Positions 34,845-44,100 of a stretch of DNA of 64,000 nucleotides are shown piece by piece. This stretch comes from Hymenobacter terricola (GTDB taxonomy: Bacteria > Bacteroidota > Bacteroidia > Cytophagales > Hymenobacteraceae): NCBI RefSeq assembly GCF_017921975.2, contig NZ_JAGEMO020000033.1:26630-90629 (forward strand), in the 5' to 3' direction. A model generated the notes under the pieces. The model was not told the origin of the DNA and did no database searches. It worked only from the letters and a program-made list of their open reading frames with translations. The position numbers and the translations under genes were made by a program. Within the stretch, counting starts at the first letter, position 1. The number at the start of each line of letters is the position of its first letter.

Positions 34845-35546
34845 ATGAGAAAACTTGTAATTCGAGTTTGTAACAAAGTCGCTCATCTACTATCAGTTGA
34901 TAGTAAGGTGACTGCAGAAGCTATATTAAGTCCACAATATATTCAGTCAAAACGGGTTGAGCAATGGTTTAAAGATGATGGTGATAATACTCATCGATTA
35001 AACTATAGGCTTAATTCAGACTCATTGGTTTGGGATTTAGGCGGTTACGAAGGCCAATGGGCAAGTGATATTTACGCAAAATATAACTGCTCAATGATGA
35101 TTTTTGAGCCTTTTATCCCGTATGCTAAAAATATCCAGCTGAGATTCGAAAATAATAATCGAATCAATGTATTTATGTTTGGCCTAGGTGCTCGAACAGA
35201 AACTCTTGCGTTTTCTGTGCTTGCTAATTCATCTTCAGTTTTCGCTGATGGGCCTAAAGATGAGAAAATCGATATCTTTTCTGTAGAGCAGTTTATAGCC
35301 GATAAAGCAATCAAACAGGTTGATTTAGTTAAAATCAATATTGAGGGGGGGGAATTTGAACTTCTCGAGTCGTTGCTAGATACTGGCTTAATCTCGCTGT
35401 TCAAGAACGTGCAGGTGCAGTTTCATGATTTCATTGTTGATAATGCAAAGGGAAGGATGGTTGACATCCAAAAGAGACTTGCTCTTACCCATAAGCTGAC
35501 TTATCAGTACGAATTTGTTTGGGAGAACTGGGAGATACTAAGCTAA
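34845..35546 (+). CDS. FkbM-family SAM methyltransferase
   Basis: 233 residues. Motif I is SLVWDLGGYEGQWA, followed by the acidic IFEPFIPYAKN and the family block DLVKINIEGGEFELLESLL, then VQVQFHDF. FkbM-type enzymes O-methylate sugars or polyketides. In this locus it probably methylates a sugar hydroxyl of the growing polysaccharide. Its TAA overlaps the ATG of the fucosyltransferase by one base (TAATG), indicating coupling. It is the last clearly AT-rich gene of this island. A 71-base gap separates it from the GT4 gene upstream. Confidence 0.85.
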   Translation: MRKLVIRVCNKVAHLLSVDSKVTAEAILSPQYIQSKRVEQWFKDDGDNTHRLNYRLNSDSLVWDLGGYEGQWASDIYAKYNCSMMIFEPFIPYAKNIQLRFENNNRINVFMFGLGARTETLAFSVLANSSSVFADGPKDEKIDIFSVEQFIADKAIKQVDLVKINIEGGEFELLESLLDTGLISLFKNVQVQFHDFIVDNAKGRMVDIQKRLALTHKLTYQYEFVWENWEILS

Positions 35547-36433
35547 TGATTGTCGAGTTGATAGGAGGACTGGGAAACCAAATGTTCCAGTATGCATTTG
35601 GTTGCTGCTTAGCTACTCAACTTGGTACATCGGTGAGATTTGACACTACGAACCTACTGGATAGGACCCAGAGACCAAATTTTACCTTTCGTGATTTTGA
35701 GTTAGGTGTATTCAGCGTCGAAGTACCCCTGGCTACTGAAGCAGATTGTGCTTTATATGTTCCATTGCCTCCTGGCCGGCATACTCGCATAGGCCAACGT
35801 TTACTTCGCAAACTGCTAAATCCCCGTCGCTACCTAGAGCAGCAGCATGCCGTCTATGATGCGGGAGTGTTGCAAGCGGGGACAAATACCTACTTTGAAG
35901 GGTACTGGCAGAGTGAGAAATACTTCAAACCCTGCGAGGCACTTATTCGACAAGCTTTCGCATTCAAAGCCCCGCTTACAGACCTCAATCGTTATCTTGC
36001 TGATGAGATGCTTGCTACTTCCTCGATAGCCATGCACGTACGCCGGGGCGATTATGTGACCAATTCGCTCTCTAGCGAGATACACGGCACCTGTACCCCC
36101 GCCTACTACCGGGAGGCAATTGCCTTAATGCAGGAACAGATAGGCGATATCGCCCTCTTTGTGTTTTCCGACGAACCCGAATGGGTGCGGGAAAATCTGC
36201 ATTTTCCGGTTCCTACTACCTATATTAGCCACAACCAAGGCAAAGCCAGCTATACTGATATGCAACTGATGAGCTTATGCCGGCACAACATCATTGCCAA
36301 TAGCTCTTTTAGCTGGTGGGGAGCTTGGCTTAATGCCAACCCCAATAAAATTGTAGTTGCTCCGCGCCAATGGGTGCAGGATGCTGGCAGGGATACTACT
36401 GACCTCATCCCGAGTGAATGGATACGCCTTTAG
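35546..36433 (+). CDS. Alpha-1,2-fucosyltransferase, GT11 family
   Basis: 295 residues from the ATG at 35546, which overlaps the FkbM stop by one base. GT11 marks are all present: IVELIGGLGNQMFQYAFG at the N-terminus, the donor-binding MHVRRGDYV (His164 to Asp169), and NSSFSWWGAWL near the C-terminus. It transfers L-fucose from GDP-fucose, made by Gmd and Fcl (26348-28424), to a galactose-type residue in alpha-1,2 linkage. Base composition returns toward the genome average through this gene. Acceptor specificity is not deducible. Confidence 0.92.
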   Translation: MIVELIGGLGNQMFQYAFGCCLATQLGTSVRFDTTNLLDRTQRPNFTFRDFELGVFSVEVPLATEADCALYVPLPPGRHTRIGQRLLRKLLNPRRYLEQQHAVYDAGVLQAGTNTYFEGYWQSEKYFKPCEALIRQAFAFKAPLTDLNRYLADEMLATSSIAMHVRRGDYVTNSLSSEIHGTCTPAYYREAIALMQEQIGDIALFVFSDEPEWVRENLHFPVPTTYISHNQGKASYTDMQLMSLCRHNIIANSSFSWWGAWLNANPNKIVVAPRQWVQDAGRDTTDLIPSEWIRL

Positions 36434-36490
36434 CCCTAATCTACAAATAAACTGTATTGTGCGGCTTTTGCCGTCTGAATCTATTAATTA

Positions 36491-37549
36491 ATGAATGCTG
36501 CCGCTCCCTTAGTCAGTGTGCTAATGCCTGTGTACAACGCGGCTCCCTATGTGGAACAGGCAGTTCGGAGTATTCTGGAGCAAACATTCGCCGATTTCGA
36601 ACTGCTCATTTTTAATGATGGGTCCCAGGATGCCAGTAGCGAAATTATCCGCAGCATTCAGGATGAGCGAATCCGGTTTTTCGACTGTGGCCAGAACTCG
36701 GGTTATGTAGTGCATTTAAATGAGGGCCTACGGCTGGCCAAGGGCAAATACATTGCACGAATGGATGCTGACGACATTGCCTTGCCTGAGCGTTTTGCCA
36801 AGCAAGTGGCACTTCTGGAGCAAAATGTCCAAATAGGCCTATGCGGAACGGCATATGATACGTTCGATGCCATGCAAATAAAGGTTTATGTGCCGGTTAG
36901 CGATACGGAAATCCGGGAATTTATGCTGTTGAATAGTCCAATGGGCCACCCTACAGTGATGTTTCGTAAATCAATTATTGAGCAGTATAACCTTCGGTAT
37001 GACCCCAGCTTTATGCCAGCCGAGGACTATAAGCTTTGGGTCGATTTCAGTGGCGTGACCAGCATTCAGAATATACCCGAAGTATTGCTGCACTACCGCG
37101 TGCATCCGTACCAGATAAGTTCCTACATGAATGACAACCAGCGGGCCAATGCCGATGCAGTAAGAATTCTACAACTAACGACGAAAGGATTTGACTTGAC
37201 GCCACAGGAGCGACTTAGCTACTGCCAGATTCTGCATTGTACTATCCGACCGGAGACACCAGCGCAAATGCGGGAAATGCTGGCATTGATGTGGAACATA
37301 AAACGCCAGAATGAGCGGTTACAAGCCTATGATGCCGCTTGGTTCAATCGATTATTCGCTAAAGCCTGGCGTGAAGCTGTTACTGGAGTTCAGCATTATA
37401 CTCTCGGGCATCTGCAGCCAACCCTCTTACAAGCTAAGCCGATGCCCAATCCGTTTGGCTTAAGCGACACGTTGCGGATAATAGTGAAAAGCCTGCTCGG
37501 CTGGGAGGCAAAACACGAGGCTGCTAATCTTGCGAATTCGGTATTATGA
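36491..37549 (+). CDS. Glycosyltransferase, GT2 family
   Basis: 352 residues. The N-terminal GT-A domain starts PLVSVLMPVYNAAPYVEQAV, with FNDGSQDAS and the metal-binding MDADDIALPERF. SFMPAEDYKLWVD is the ED motif of inverting GT2 transferases. No membrane helix is evident. It is the first of four consecutive GT2-like genes and overlaps the next by four bases (ATGA), so they form one operon. Donor and acceptor are unknown. Confidence 0.9.
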   Translation: MNAAAPLVSVLMPVYNAAPYVEQAVRSILEQTFADFELLIFNDGSQDASSEIIRSIQDERIRFFDCGQNSGYVVHLNEGLRLAKGKYIARMDADDIALPERFAKQVALLEQNVQIGLCGTAYDTFDAMQIKVYVPVSDTEIREFMLLNSPMGHPTVMFRKSIIEQYNLRYDPSFMPAEDYKLWVDFSGVTSIQNIPEVLLHYRVHPYQISSYMNDNQRANADAVRILQLTTKGFDLTPQERLSYCQILHCTIRPETPAQMREMLALMWNIKRQNERLQAYDAAWFNRLFAKAWREAVTGVQHYTLGHLQPTLLQAKPMPNPFGLSDTLRIIVKSLLGWEAKHEAANLANSVL

Positions 37550-38514
37550 GCTTAGTCAGCATCATCATCCCGTGCTACAATTACGGCTGGCTACTGGCTG
37601 AAACGCTGGATTCGGTGCTGGCCCAAACGTATGCCGAATGGGAATGCTTTGTGGTCGATGATGGCTCGGTTGACAATACCCGTGCGGTGGCTGAGTTCTA
37701 CCAAAGCCGGGATGCGCGTTTTCGGTACCTGTACCAGGCCAATGCCGGCATGTCGGCGGCCCGTAACATGGCTCTCTGTTTGGCGCAGGGTGAGTTTATT
37801 CAGTTTCTGGATGCGGATGACCTGCTGGCCCCTCACAAACTGGCGGTTCAGGTGGCTTACCTGCGCAAGCATCCTGCCGTGGATGTGGTGTACGGTGACG
37901 TGCGCTACTTTCGGCACGACGCACCTGCGGTGCTCAGCCGCTCATTCGATATGCAGGATGTGCCGCAGCTACATCACCTGGAGGGTAGTGGCCTGCCGGT
38001 AATAGAGTCCTTCGTGCGGCAAAATGAAATTGTGACGAATGCGCCCTTGCTGCGCGCCCGCCTGATTGAACTGGCGGGGCCTTTTACCGAAGGGCTACGG
38101 TCAATGGAAGACTGGGAGTTTTGGTTGCGCTGTGCGATGCAGGGTGCCCGCTTCAAATACGAAGCCAATCCCGATACCTGGGCGTTGGTACGCATCCACC
38201 CCACCAGCACCAGCCAGAACCGTAGCCGCATGATGGATTATACCCGGCAGGTGCGCGAGCAGCTGGAGGCTTCCTTGCACCAGTTAGGCGCTCAGCAGGC
38301 CATCGCTATCAATCGGGAGGCCTTGCGTTCCATTCTGGAAATTCAGGCCGCCGCCGAGTTTCAGGAAGGCCGGCCCCGGATGGGCTGGCAAAAATTCTGG
38401 CAACTGGGGCGCAGTACGGGGCGCTACACCTATTATATGCGGGCAGCTTTGTATTGGCTCCGGCAAGGCCCGAAAAATAATAATGCAGTCGTTGGTACGC
38501 CGCAGTCGCGCTAG
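37546..38514 (+). CDS. Glycosyltransferase, GT2 family
   Basis: 322 residues; its ATG overlaps the previous stop by four bases. Motifs are VSIIIPCYNYGWLLAETL, VVDDGSVDNT, QFLDADDLLAP (DxD) and SMEDWEFWLRC (catalytic ED). The tail holds a basic, aromatic helix but no obvious membrane span. It probably adds one residue of the repeat unit in the cytoplasm; specificity is unknown. Confidence 0.9.
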   Translation: MSLVSIIIPCYNYGWLLAETLDSVLAQTYAEWECFVVDDGSVDNTRAVAEFYQSRDARFRYLYQANAGMSAARNMALCLAQGEFIQFLDADDLLAPHKLAVQVAYLRKHPAVDVVYGDVRYFRHDAPAVLSRSFDMQDVPQLHHLEGSGLPVIESFVRQNEIVTNAPLLRARLIELAGPFTEGLRSMEDWEFWLRCAMQGARFKYEANPDTWALVRIHPTSTSQNRSRMMDYTRQVREQLEASLHQLGAQQAIAINREALRSILEIQAAAEFQEGRPRMGWQKFWQLGRSTGRYTYYMRAALYWLRQGPKNNNAVVGTPQSR

Positions 38515-38533
38515 CGACTAATTTTCTCCTCTC

Positions 38534-39580
38534 ATGGCTACACGTCCGCTTCTTGCTACAGCACCTGTGCCGGCCATGGTTTCGGTTATTATTCCCAATT
38601 ATAACCACGCCCGCTACCTGCCCCATCGCCTGGATAGCGTATTGAACCAGACGTACCAGCAGCTGGAAGTTATTTTGCTGGACGACTGCTCTACGGACAA
38701 CAGCCGGGAGGTATTAGCCCGATACGCCCAGGCAGATTCCCGTATTCGGCTGGTGTACAATGACCAGAATAGCGGCAGCACCTTCAAACAGTGGAATAAA
38801 GGCATTGCCCTGGCCACCGGAAAATACGTGTGGTTGGCTGAAAGCGACGATTACGCCGCCCCCGACTTTTTGGCGACTTTAGTGACGACCCTGGAAGCTA
38901 ATGAGCGCGTGGGCCTGGCCTATTCTAATTCGTATAGCGTCGACGAGAATGAAGCCTTGATGCCCGTGCCAACCTGGGAGCCATTTCTGGCGGAGCTTGA
39001 TGCTACCTTGTGGAAGCACGACTTTACCCAGTCCGGCCTTGCGCTGGTGCACCGGTTTCTATCGTACCGCAACATCATTCCCAATGCCAGTGCCGTACTG
39101 TTGCGTCGTTCCACGCTTGCCGAAGTAGGCCCCGCTGACGAAAGCTTTAAAATAATGGGGGACTGGATTTTCTGGGCAAAAATACTGGCGGTAAGCGACG
39201 TGTCGTACGTAGCGCGGCCCCTCAACTACTTTCGTTCGCATCGCAACAACGTGCGCAGTAAAACACTGGTGAATGGCACCGCACTGGTCGAAACAACGCA
39301 GCTGTTGGGCATTGTGCGCCAATACGGCAAGCCCGATGGTGGTTTTTACCAACTCGCGTTTCAGCAGTTGCTGGACAACTGGTTTCACGCGTTGGTGTAT
39401 TATCAGGTTCCTTTCGGCCGGCACAAGCTTGCGTATCAGAATATGAGCAAGCTAGACCCCAATTTCAGGTCGCTATTTCTTCAGAATCTGGGGCGATTTC
39501 TGTTGCGTAATCGTTTCAGTGGCCTCAAAATGCTGGTTGGCGATAAGCTGAAACGCGTTATTAAACGGGCAATTAATTAA
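38534..39580 (+). CDS. Glycosyltransferase, GT2 family
   Basis: 348 residues. MVSVIIPNYNHARYLPHRL begins the GT-A fold about 15 residues in; a start at that later Met is possible. Then come LDDCSTDNS and WLAESDDYAAPDF (DxD variant SDD), and FKIMGDWIFWAKIL in the place of the ED motif. It lies 19 bases after the previous GT2 gene and 4 bases before the next. Donor and acceptor are unknown. Confidence 0.88.
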   Translation: MATRPLLATAPVPAMVSVIIPNYNHARYLPHRLDSVLNQTYQQLEVILLDDCSTDNSREVLARYAQADSRIRLVYNDQNSGSTFKQWNKGIALATGKYVWLAESDDYAAPDFLATLVTTLEANERVGLAYSNSYSVDENEALMPVPTWEPFLAELDATLWKHDFTQSGLALVHRFLSYRNIIPNASAVLLRRSTLAEVGPADESFKIMGDWIFWAKILAVSDVSYVARPLNYFRSHRNNVRSKTLVNGTALVETTQLLGIVRQYGKPDGGFYQLAFQQLLDNWFHALVYYQVPFGRHKLAYQNMSKLDPNFRSLFLQNLGRFLLRNRFSGLKMLVGDKLKRVIKRAIN

Positions 39581-39584
39581 AGTA

Positions 39585-40460
39585 ATGATTACGGTAATTA
39601 TCTGTACGCGTGACACCACCGCATTGGCGGCAGTTAGTCAGAGTGTAGCAGCCACCATTGGGGTGCCCTACGAAATCATTGCCATCGACAATAGCCGTGG
39701 GCAGTACAGTATTTGTGAGGCCTACAACCTGGGCGCTGGTCAGGCGCAGTATGAGTTGCTGTGCTTTATGCACGAGGACATCCGCCTGCACACGCCGGGC
39801 TGGGGCACCATCGTAGCCGATACCCTGGCCGACTCCACCATTGGCATACTGGGCGTAACCGGCGGCCTGTACCAACTGGCAGCGCCTGCGGCATGGTGGG
39901 GCTGTGGGGTGGCGCTATGCCGCGAAAACGTGCTCAATGTCTTTGCCGACGGCCATACCAAAATGGAACTGCATAACCCCGAAGGGGCGGTGCTGACCGA
40001 TGTGGCCGTGGTGGATGGCATGTGGCTATGCTCCCGCAAAGAAGTATGGCAATGCTACCCATTCGATGCCCGCACGTTCACCGATTTTCATTTTTACGAT
40101 GTGGACTATTGCACCGGGGTTTTTCGGCAGGGCCTGCGGGTCTGCGTTACGTTCCAGGTACTGCTTGAACACCATTCCCGCGGCTCTGTGAACGAGGCAT
40201 GGGTTCGCAACGCACTGAAATACAAGAATAAGTGGCGTGGCCAGTTGCCGTTTGGCCCTGTGGCAGTGTCGGCTGCCAAGCAGCGCCGATTGGAACTGCG
40301 CGCTTTGCAGGAGTTCACCGGTCGTTTGGTGCAAGGACATTTTTCCTGGTGGCTAGTGGCTTCTTACATAAGGCAATGCCTTGCGCTGGCGCCCTTTAAT
40401 CGGGACACGTTTTGGCTGGTTAAACAATGGATGCAGACCGGTATATCTTCTATCCGCTAA
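39585..40460 (+). CDS. Glycosyltransferase-like protein (GT2-related GT-A fold)
   Basis: 291 residues. It starts MITVIICTRDTTALAAV and has IAIDNSRGQYSICEAYN, then CFMHEDIRLHTPGW in place of a DxD motif, and VDGMWLCSRKEVW with a later FHFYDVDYCTGVF. This is a divergent GT2-like group seen in polysaccharide loci. The sequence HEDI suggests a metal/donor site, but activity cannot be proven. It sits four bases after a GT2 gene and nine bases before a GT4 gene in the same operon. Confidence 0.75.
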   Translation: MITVIICTRDTTALAAVSQSVAATIGVPYEIIAIDNSRGQYSICEAYNLGAGQAQYELLCFMHEDIRLHTPGWGTIVADTLADSTIGILGVTGGLYQLAAPAAWWGCGVALCRENVLNVFADGHTKMELHNPEGAVLTDVAVVDGMWLCSRKEVWQCYPFDARTFTDFHFYDVDYCTGVFRQGLRVCVTFQVLLEHHSRGSVNEAWVRNALKYKNKWRGQLPFGPVAVSAAKQRRLELRALQEFTGRLVQGHFSWWLVASYIRQCLALAPFNRDTFWLVKQWMQTGISSIR

Positions 40461-40469
40461 ATTTGTAGT

Positions 40470-41639
40470 ATGCGCATAGCTTTCGTTTCGTTGATGTACG
40501 ATGCCCCGTGGGGCGGGAGTGAGGTGCTGTGGGCCCATACTGCCGAAAAAGCGTTAGCTGAAGGCCACGAGGTATTCGTCTCAACCCACGCCTGGCCCGA
40601 GCCGGCGGCTCAACTGCAGAAACTAGGCGAATCGGGGGCTTCCTTTTATTTCCGGCCTCGCTACGAAGCGACGCTTCAGTTTCGGGCCACCAGCTGGCTC
40701 AAGCGCCTGCCGCGGGGTGGGACACTGCTGGAAATAAAAGCGCTGCGCCGCTTTGCTCCGGATGTGGTATTGGTAAGCCAGGGGGGCTGGAATGACTTGT
40801 TGTTTCATCAGCAGCTATACGATTGGTTGTGCGGAGTGCCCTTCCTTTTAATTTGCCATAACTACCACGACCCCGTTCGGCAAAACGACGAACAACGGGC
40901 CAACATGATAACACTGTTTGGTCAGGCCCGCGAGGTCATGATGATTTCAAACCAGCAATTGCGGGTGCTGCGCCGGCAGTTAGCGGCTCCTTTGTCAAAT
41001 GCCCGGGTGGTGCAGAACCCCCTAAACCTACCCCTGAACTTCCCGGTGCCCTATCTGGGGCCAGCCGTTGACGACGTTCCCCAAATGTCCGTAGTCGCTA
41101 GTTTCGATGTAGACCGCAAGGGGCAGGACGTACTACTCGAAACCCTGGCGGCACCCGAATGGCTGGCCCGGAGCTGGCACCTGAACTTCTACGGTCGCGG
41201 ACCAGACCAGGCTTACCTGGAGCGCCTGGTGGATTTTTACGGCTTGACGAGCCGGGTGACCATGCACGGCCACGTAACCGAAAGCACGGCTATCTGGTCC
41301 CATACGCACCTGCTGATAGTGCCCTCGCGGATTGAGTCGGGCCCAATGGTGGTGCAGGAGGCCATGCTGTGCGGCCGGCCAGTGGTGGCCGCCGACGTGG
41401 GCATGGTACAGGAATGGCTAGACGATGACAAAACCGGCTTCATCGCCGACATGGCCTCGGTCAACTCCCTTAATAAAGCCTTAAACAGGGCATGGGCCCG
41501 CCAAGCCGACTGGTCCGCCATGGGCGTGCTGGCGGCCAAGCGCGCCCGGCTGCTGTTGGAAAACGACCCCATTGAACAGCTCCTTAACCGGTTAGTAGCC
41601 TTTGCCCGCAGTCCGGCCGTGTCCAAACGGCTGCAATAG
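40470..41639 (+). CDS. Glycosyltransferase, GT4 family
   Basis: 389 residues. MRIAFVSLMYDAPWGGSEVLW is a GT-B N-terminal motif with a Gly-rich loop. The C-terminal domain has VASFDVDRKGQDVLLETL and VPSRIESGPMVVQEAMLCGRPVVAAD (E-x7-E site). It probably transfers a sugar with retention at the inner membrane. It closes the run that began at 36491; an 87-base gap with no consensus promoter follows. Confidence 0.88.
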   Translation: MRIAFVSLMYDAPWGGSEVLWAHTAEKALAEGHEVFVSTHAWPEPAAQLQKLGESGASFYFRPRYEATLQFRATSWLKRLPRGGTLLEIKALRRFAPDVVLVSQGGWNDLLFHQQLYDWLCGVPFLLICHNYHDPVRQNDEQRANMITLFGQAREVMMISNQQLRVLRRQLAAPLSNARVVQNPLNLPLNFPVPYLGPAVDDVPQMSVVASFDVDRKGQDVLLETLAAPEWLARSWHLNFYGRGPDQAYLERLVDFYGLTSRVTMHGHVTESTAIWSHTHLLIVPSRIESGPMVVQEAMLCGRPVVAADVGMVQEWLDDDKTGFIADMASVNSLNKALNRAWARQADWSAMGVLAAKRARLLLENDPIEQLLNRLVAFARSPAVSKRLQ

Positions 41640-41726
41640 ACTAGTGCGCAAAATGCAATTGTTTTGTTTTTAACCCCGACCTTTGCAGTCGTTGGATTGC
41701 CATCTATACCCTATAGTAGCTTATTA

Positions 41727-42701
41727 ATGATTGATGATTCGTCCCAGCCGCTCATTACTTGTGTTATCGGCGGTGCTGGGTTCATTGGCAGAGCAGTAGT
41801 TGAAGCCCTGCTGGCGCAGGGGCGCCATGTACTGGTGCTGGGCCGCCGTGAGATACCCCAGGAAGAGTTGCCGGTTGGAGTCGAATACATCGTAAATGAT
41901 GGCAGCGACCAACTGCTGCGTCAGGTATTTCACCGCGCCAACGAGGTTGTCGATTTAGCATATGCCACCATTCCACAAACCAGTTTTCAGGACCCGGTGC
42001 ACGATATTCTGATAAATGTGCCGGCGACAGTGCGTTTATTTGAGTTGGCCGCTGAAGCATCGCTGCGCAAGTTTATCTGGATTTCTTCGGGAGGGACGGT
42101 ATACGGGCGTTCTACCGCAGCCTCTCAGGACGAAGAACATTCGACCAATCCTATTTCGCCGTATGGGATTACCAAACTGGCAATTGAGAAATACGCCCAC
42201 TTGTTCTACGAAACCCGGAACTTGCCCATCGTGTGCGTGCGGCCCTCCAATGCTTTTGGCGAAGGGCAACGGGCCTACTCCGGGCAGGGTTTTATTGCCA
42301 CCGCCATCGCGTCCATCCTGGATGGTAAGCAGTTGAGCTTATTCGGTGAAAATGGCACGGTGCGCGATTACTTGCATGTGCAGGACATGGCCGAGGGCAT
42401 AGTGGCCGCCCTGGTGCAAGGCCACCCAGGCGAGGTATACAATGTGGGCAGCGGACAGGGCCTGAACAACCGCCAGGTGCTGGATGCGTTGGCCCCATTA
42501 GCTGCCGCCACCGGGGCCGAGGTGCGGGTGCAGACATTGCCAGAACGCCAATTTGACGTGCCCGTGAATGTGTTGGATAGTCAGAAGCTGACGGCGCATA
42601 CCGGATGGCAGCCGACGATTGGATTTTCCGCGGCTTTGCTACGCACCTGGCAATGGTATGTGCATCAGGCCGCCAAACAGCGCCGTTCGCTGGTAAAATA
42701 A
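41727..42701 (+). CDS. NAD-dependent sugar epimerase/dehydratase (GalE-like SDR)
   Basis: 324 residues from the ATG at 41727; the frame runs 63 bases further upstream, but the Rossmann motif VIGGAGFIGRAVVEALL fits best near the N-terminus from this start. It also has WISSGGTVYG, the catalytic YGITKLAIEKY and RPSNAFGEGQ. These are features of extended SDR epimerases acting on UDP- or dTDP-sugars, such as UDP-glucose 4-epimerase or UDP-GlcNAc 4-epimerase. The precise substrate cannot be assigned. A weak promoter-like GACCTTTG lies about 40 bases upstream. The next gene starts 8 bases after the stop. Confidence 0.82.
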   Translation: MIDDSSQPLITCVIGGAGFIGRAVVEALLAQGRHVLVLGRREIPQEELPVGVEYIVNDGSDQLLRQVFHRANEVVDLAYATIPQTSFQDPVHDILINVPATVRLFELAAEASLRKFIWISSGGTVYGRSTAASQDEEHSTNPISPYGITKLAIEKYAHLFYETRNLPIVCVRPSNAFGEGQRAYSGQGFIATAIASILDGKQLSLFGENGTVRDYLHVQDMAEGIVAALVQGHPGEVYNVGSGQGLNNRQVLDALAPLAAATGAEVRVQTLPERQFDVPVNVLDSQKLTAHTGWQPTIGFSAALLRTWQWYVHQAAKQRRSLVK

Positions 42702-42709
42702 ATTTAATA

Positions 42710-43954
42710 ATGGCAGACCCACACTTGTTGCGTATCGGTTTCGTCACCAGCACCGACCCCCTCAACCGACGGTCGTGGTCGGGGGTGCATTACTCTATCT
42801 TTAAGGCATTGGAGCGCAACCTGGGCGAAGTAGTAGCCTTGGGACCCGTAACACTGCGGTGGCCCTTTGCCTTGGGCGACCGGCTGAACAGCTGGCTGGT
42901 GAAGCCCCTGACCGGCAAGCGCTACCAATACGGCTGGAGTGTGGCCGTGTCCCGGTGGTACGCTTGGGTATTCGGGCGCAAGCTGGCCCGGCAACGCTTC
43001 GATTTGCTGGTGGCCCCGGCCTCTTTTACTGAAATTGCGTTTCTGCGTACCGATGTTCCCATTGTGTACATTGAGGATTCGACGCTGCGGCAGCTCATTG
43101 ATTTCTACCCCGGCCTGACCGGGTTGCTGGCACTGAGTAAAACCGAGCTTGACTACCTGGAGCGCCGGGCGCTGGCGCAAGCACGCCTGGTGTGCTATTC
43201 CTCGGAGTGGGCCGCGCAGTCGGCTCGGGCCGACTATGGCACGCCGGATGCCAAGCTGGCGGTCATCCCGTTTGGGTCGAATTACCCCAGCCCACCGTCC
43301 CGACCCCAGGCCTTGCAGCACACCGCCGCGCCCGACGGCACGTGCCGGCTGTTTTTGCTGGGGGGCGAATGGACCCGGAAAGGAGCCGACGTAGCGTATG
43401 CAACCATGGTAGCGTTGCAGCAAATGGGCATTCCTGCCACTCTGACCGTGGTTGGGTGCCGGCCCACCAACCTGGCTGCCTTCGATAACCCTGGGCTCCG
43501 CATCGTTCCGTTCCTGAACATGGGCGAAGAAGCTGACCAGCAGCAGCTGCACGAGCTGTTCAGCACCGCCGACTTTTTCCTCATGCCCTCGCGTGCGGAA
43601 TGCGCCGCTATTGCTTTTTGCGACGCAAATGCTTTTGGACTCCCGGTGTTGACCACCGACGTGGGCGGTATTAGCAGCTTTGTGCAACAAGGCCGAAACG
43701 GCTACATGCTGCCCTTGTCGGCGACGGGGGAGGACTTCGCCCACCAAATTAAACAACTGCTCGACGACCCCCAGCGCTATCAGCGCCTGCGCCAGCAAAG
43801 CCGGGAAGAGTACGAAACCCGCCTAAACTGGGACACCTGGGCGCGGCAGTTATTGGCCGAACTGCACAAACGGCAAATGATACCGCGAACCGACCCCGCC
43901 GCTGATGCCGCGCGGAGCCCACACAGCTCTCGAGAACCTTTTCGCCTTCCGTAA
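42710..43954 (+). CDS. Glycosyltransferase, GT4 family
   Basis: 414 residues from the ATG at 42710 (MADPHLLRIGFVTSTDPLNRRSWSG trimmed to its recognisable start); the longer frame overlaps the epimerase gene. The SWSGVHYSIFKALER segment is the N-terminal GT-B loop. The C-terminal domain has FLLGGEWTRKGADVAYAT and FLMPSRAECAAIAFCDANAFGLPVL (E-x-x-A-type donor site). It is followed by 146 AT-rich bases before the flippase gene. Sugar specificity is unknown. Confidence 0.87.
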   Translation: MADPHLLRIGFVTSTDPLNRRSWSGVHYSIFKALERNLGEVVALGPVTLRWPFALGDRLNSWLVKPLTGKRYQYGWSVAVSRWYAWVFGRKLARQRFDLLVAPASFTEIAFLRTDVPIVYIEDSTLRQLIDFYPGLTGLLALSKTELDYLERRALAQARLVCYSSEWAAQSARADYGTPDAKLAVIPFGSNYPSPPSRPQALQHTAAPDGTCRLFLLGGEWTRKGADVAYATMVALQQMGIPATLTVVGCRPTNLAAFDNPGLRIVPFLNMGEEADQQQLHELFSTADFFLMPSRAECAAIAFCDANAFGLPVLTTDVGGISSFVQQGRNGYMLPLSATGEDFAHQIKQLLDDPQRYQRLRQQSREEYETRLNWDTWARQLLAELHKRQMIPRTDPAADAARSPHSSREPFRLP

Positions 43955-44100
43955 CTGATTTTTAAAAGTGGCGAGATGATTGTTAGGGCTCGCGAAATAT
44001 CTATCGGCTATCGAATTTAAAATATTAATTAGTAAATACTTACAGTATTTATAATCGTTAGTGCCTGAGTAGCGCGGTCCCATTTTGTTATCCGAATTCT

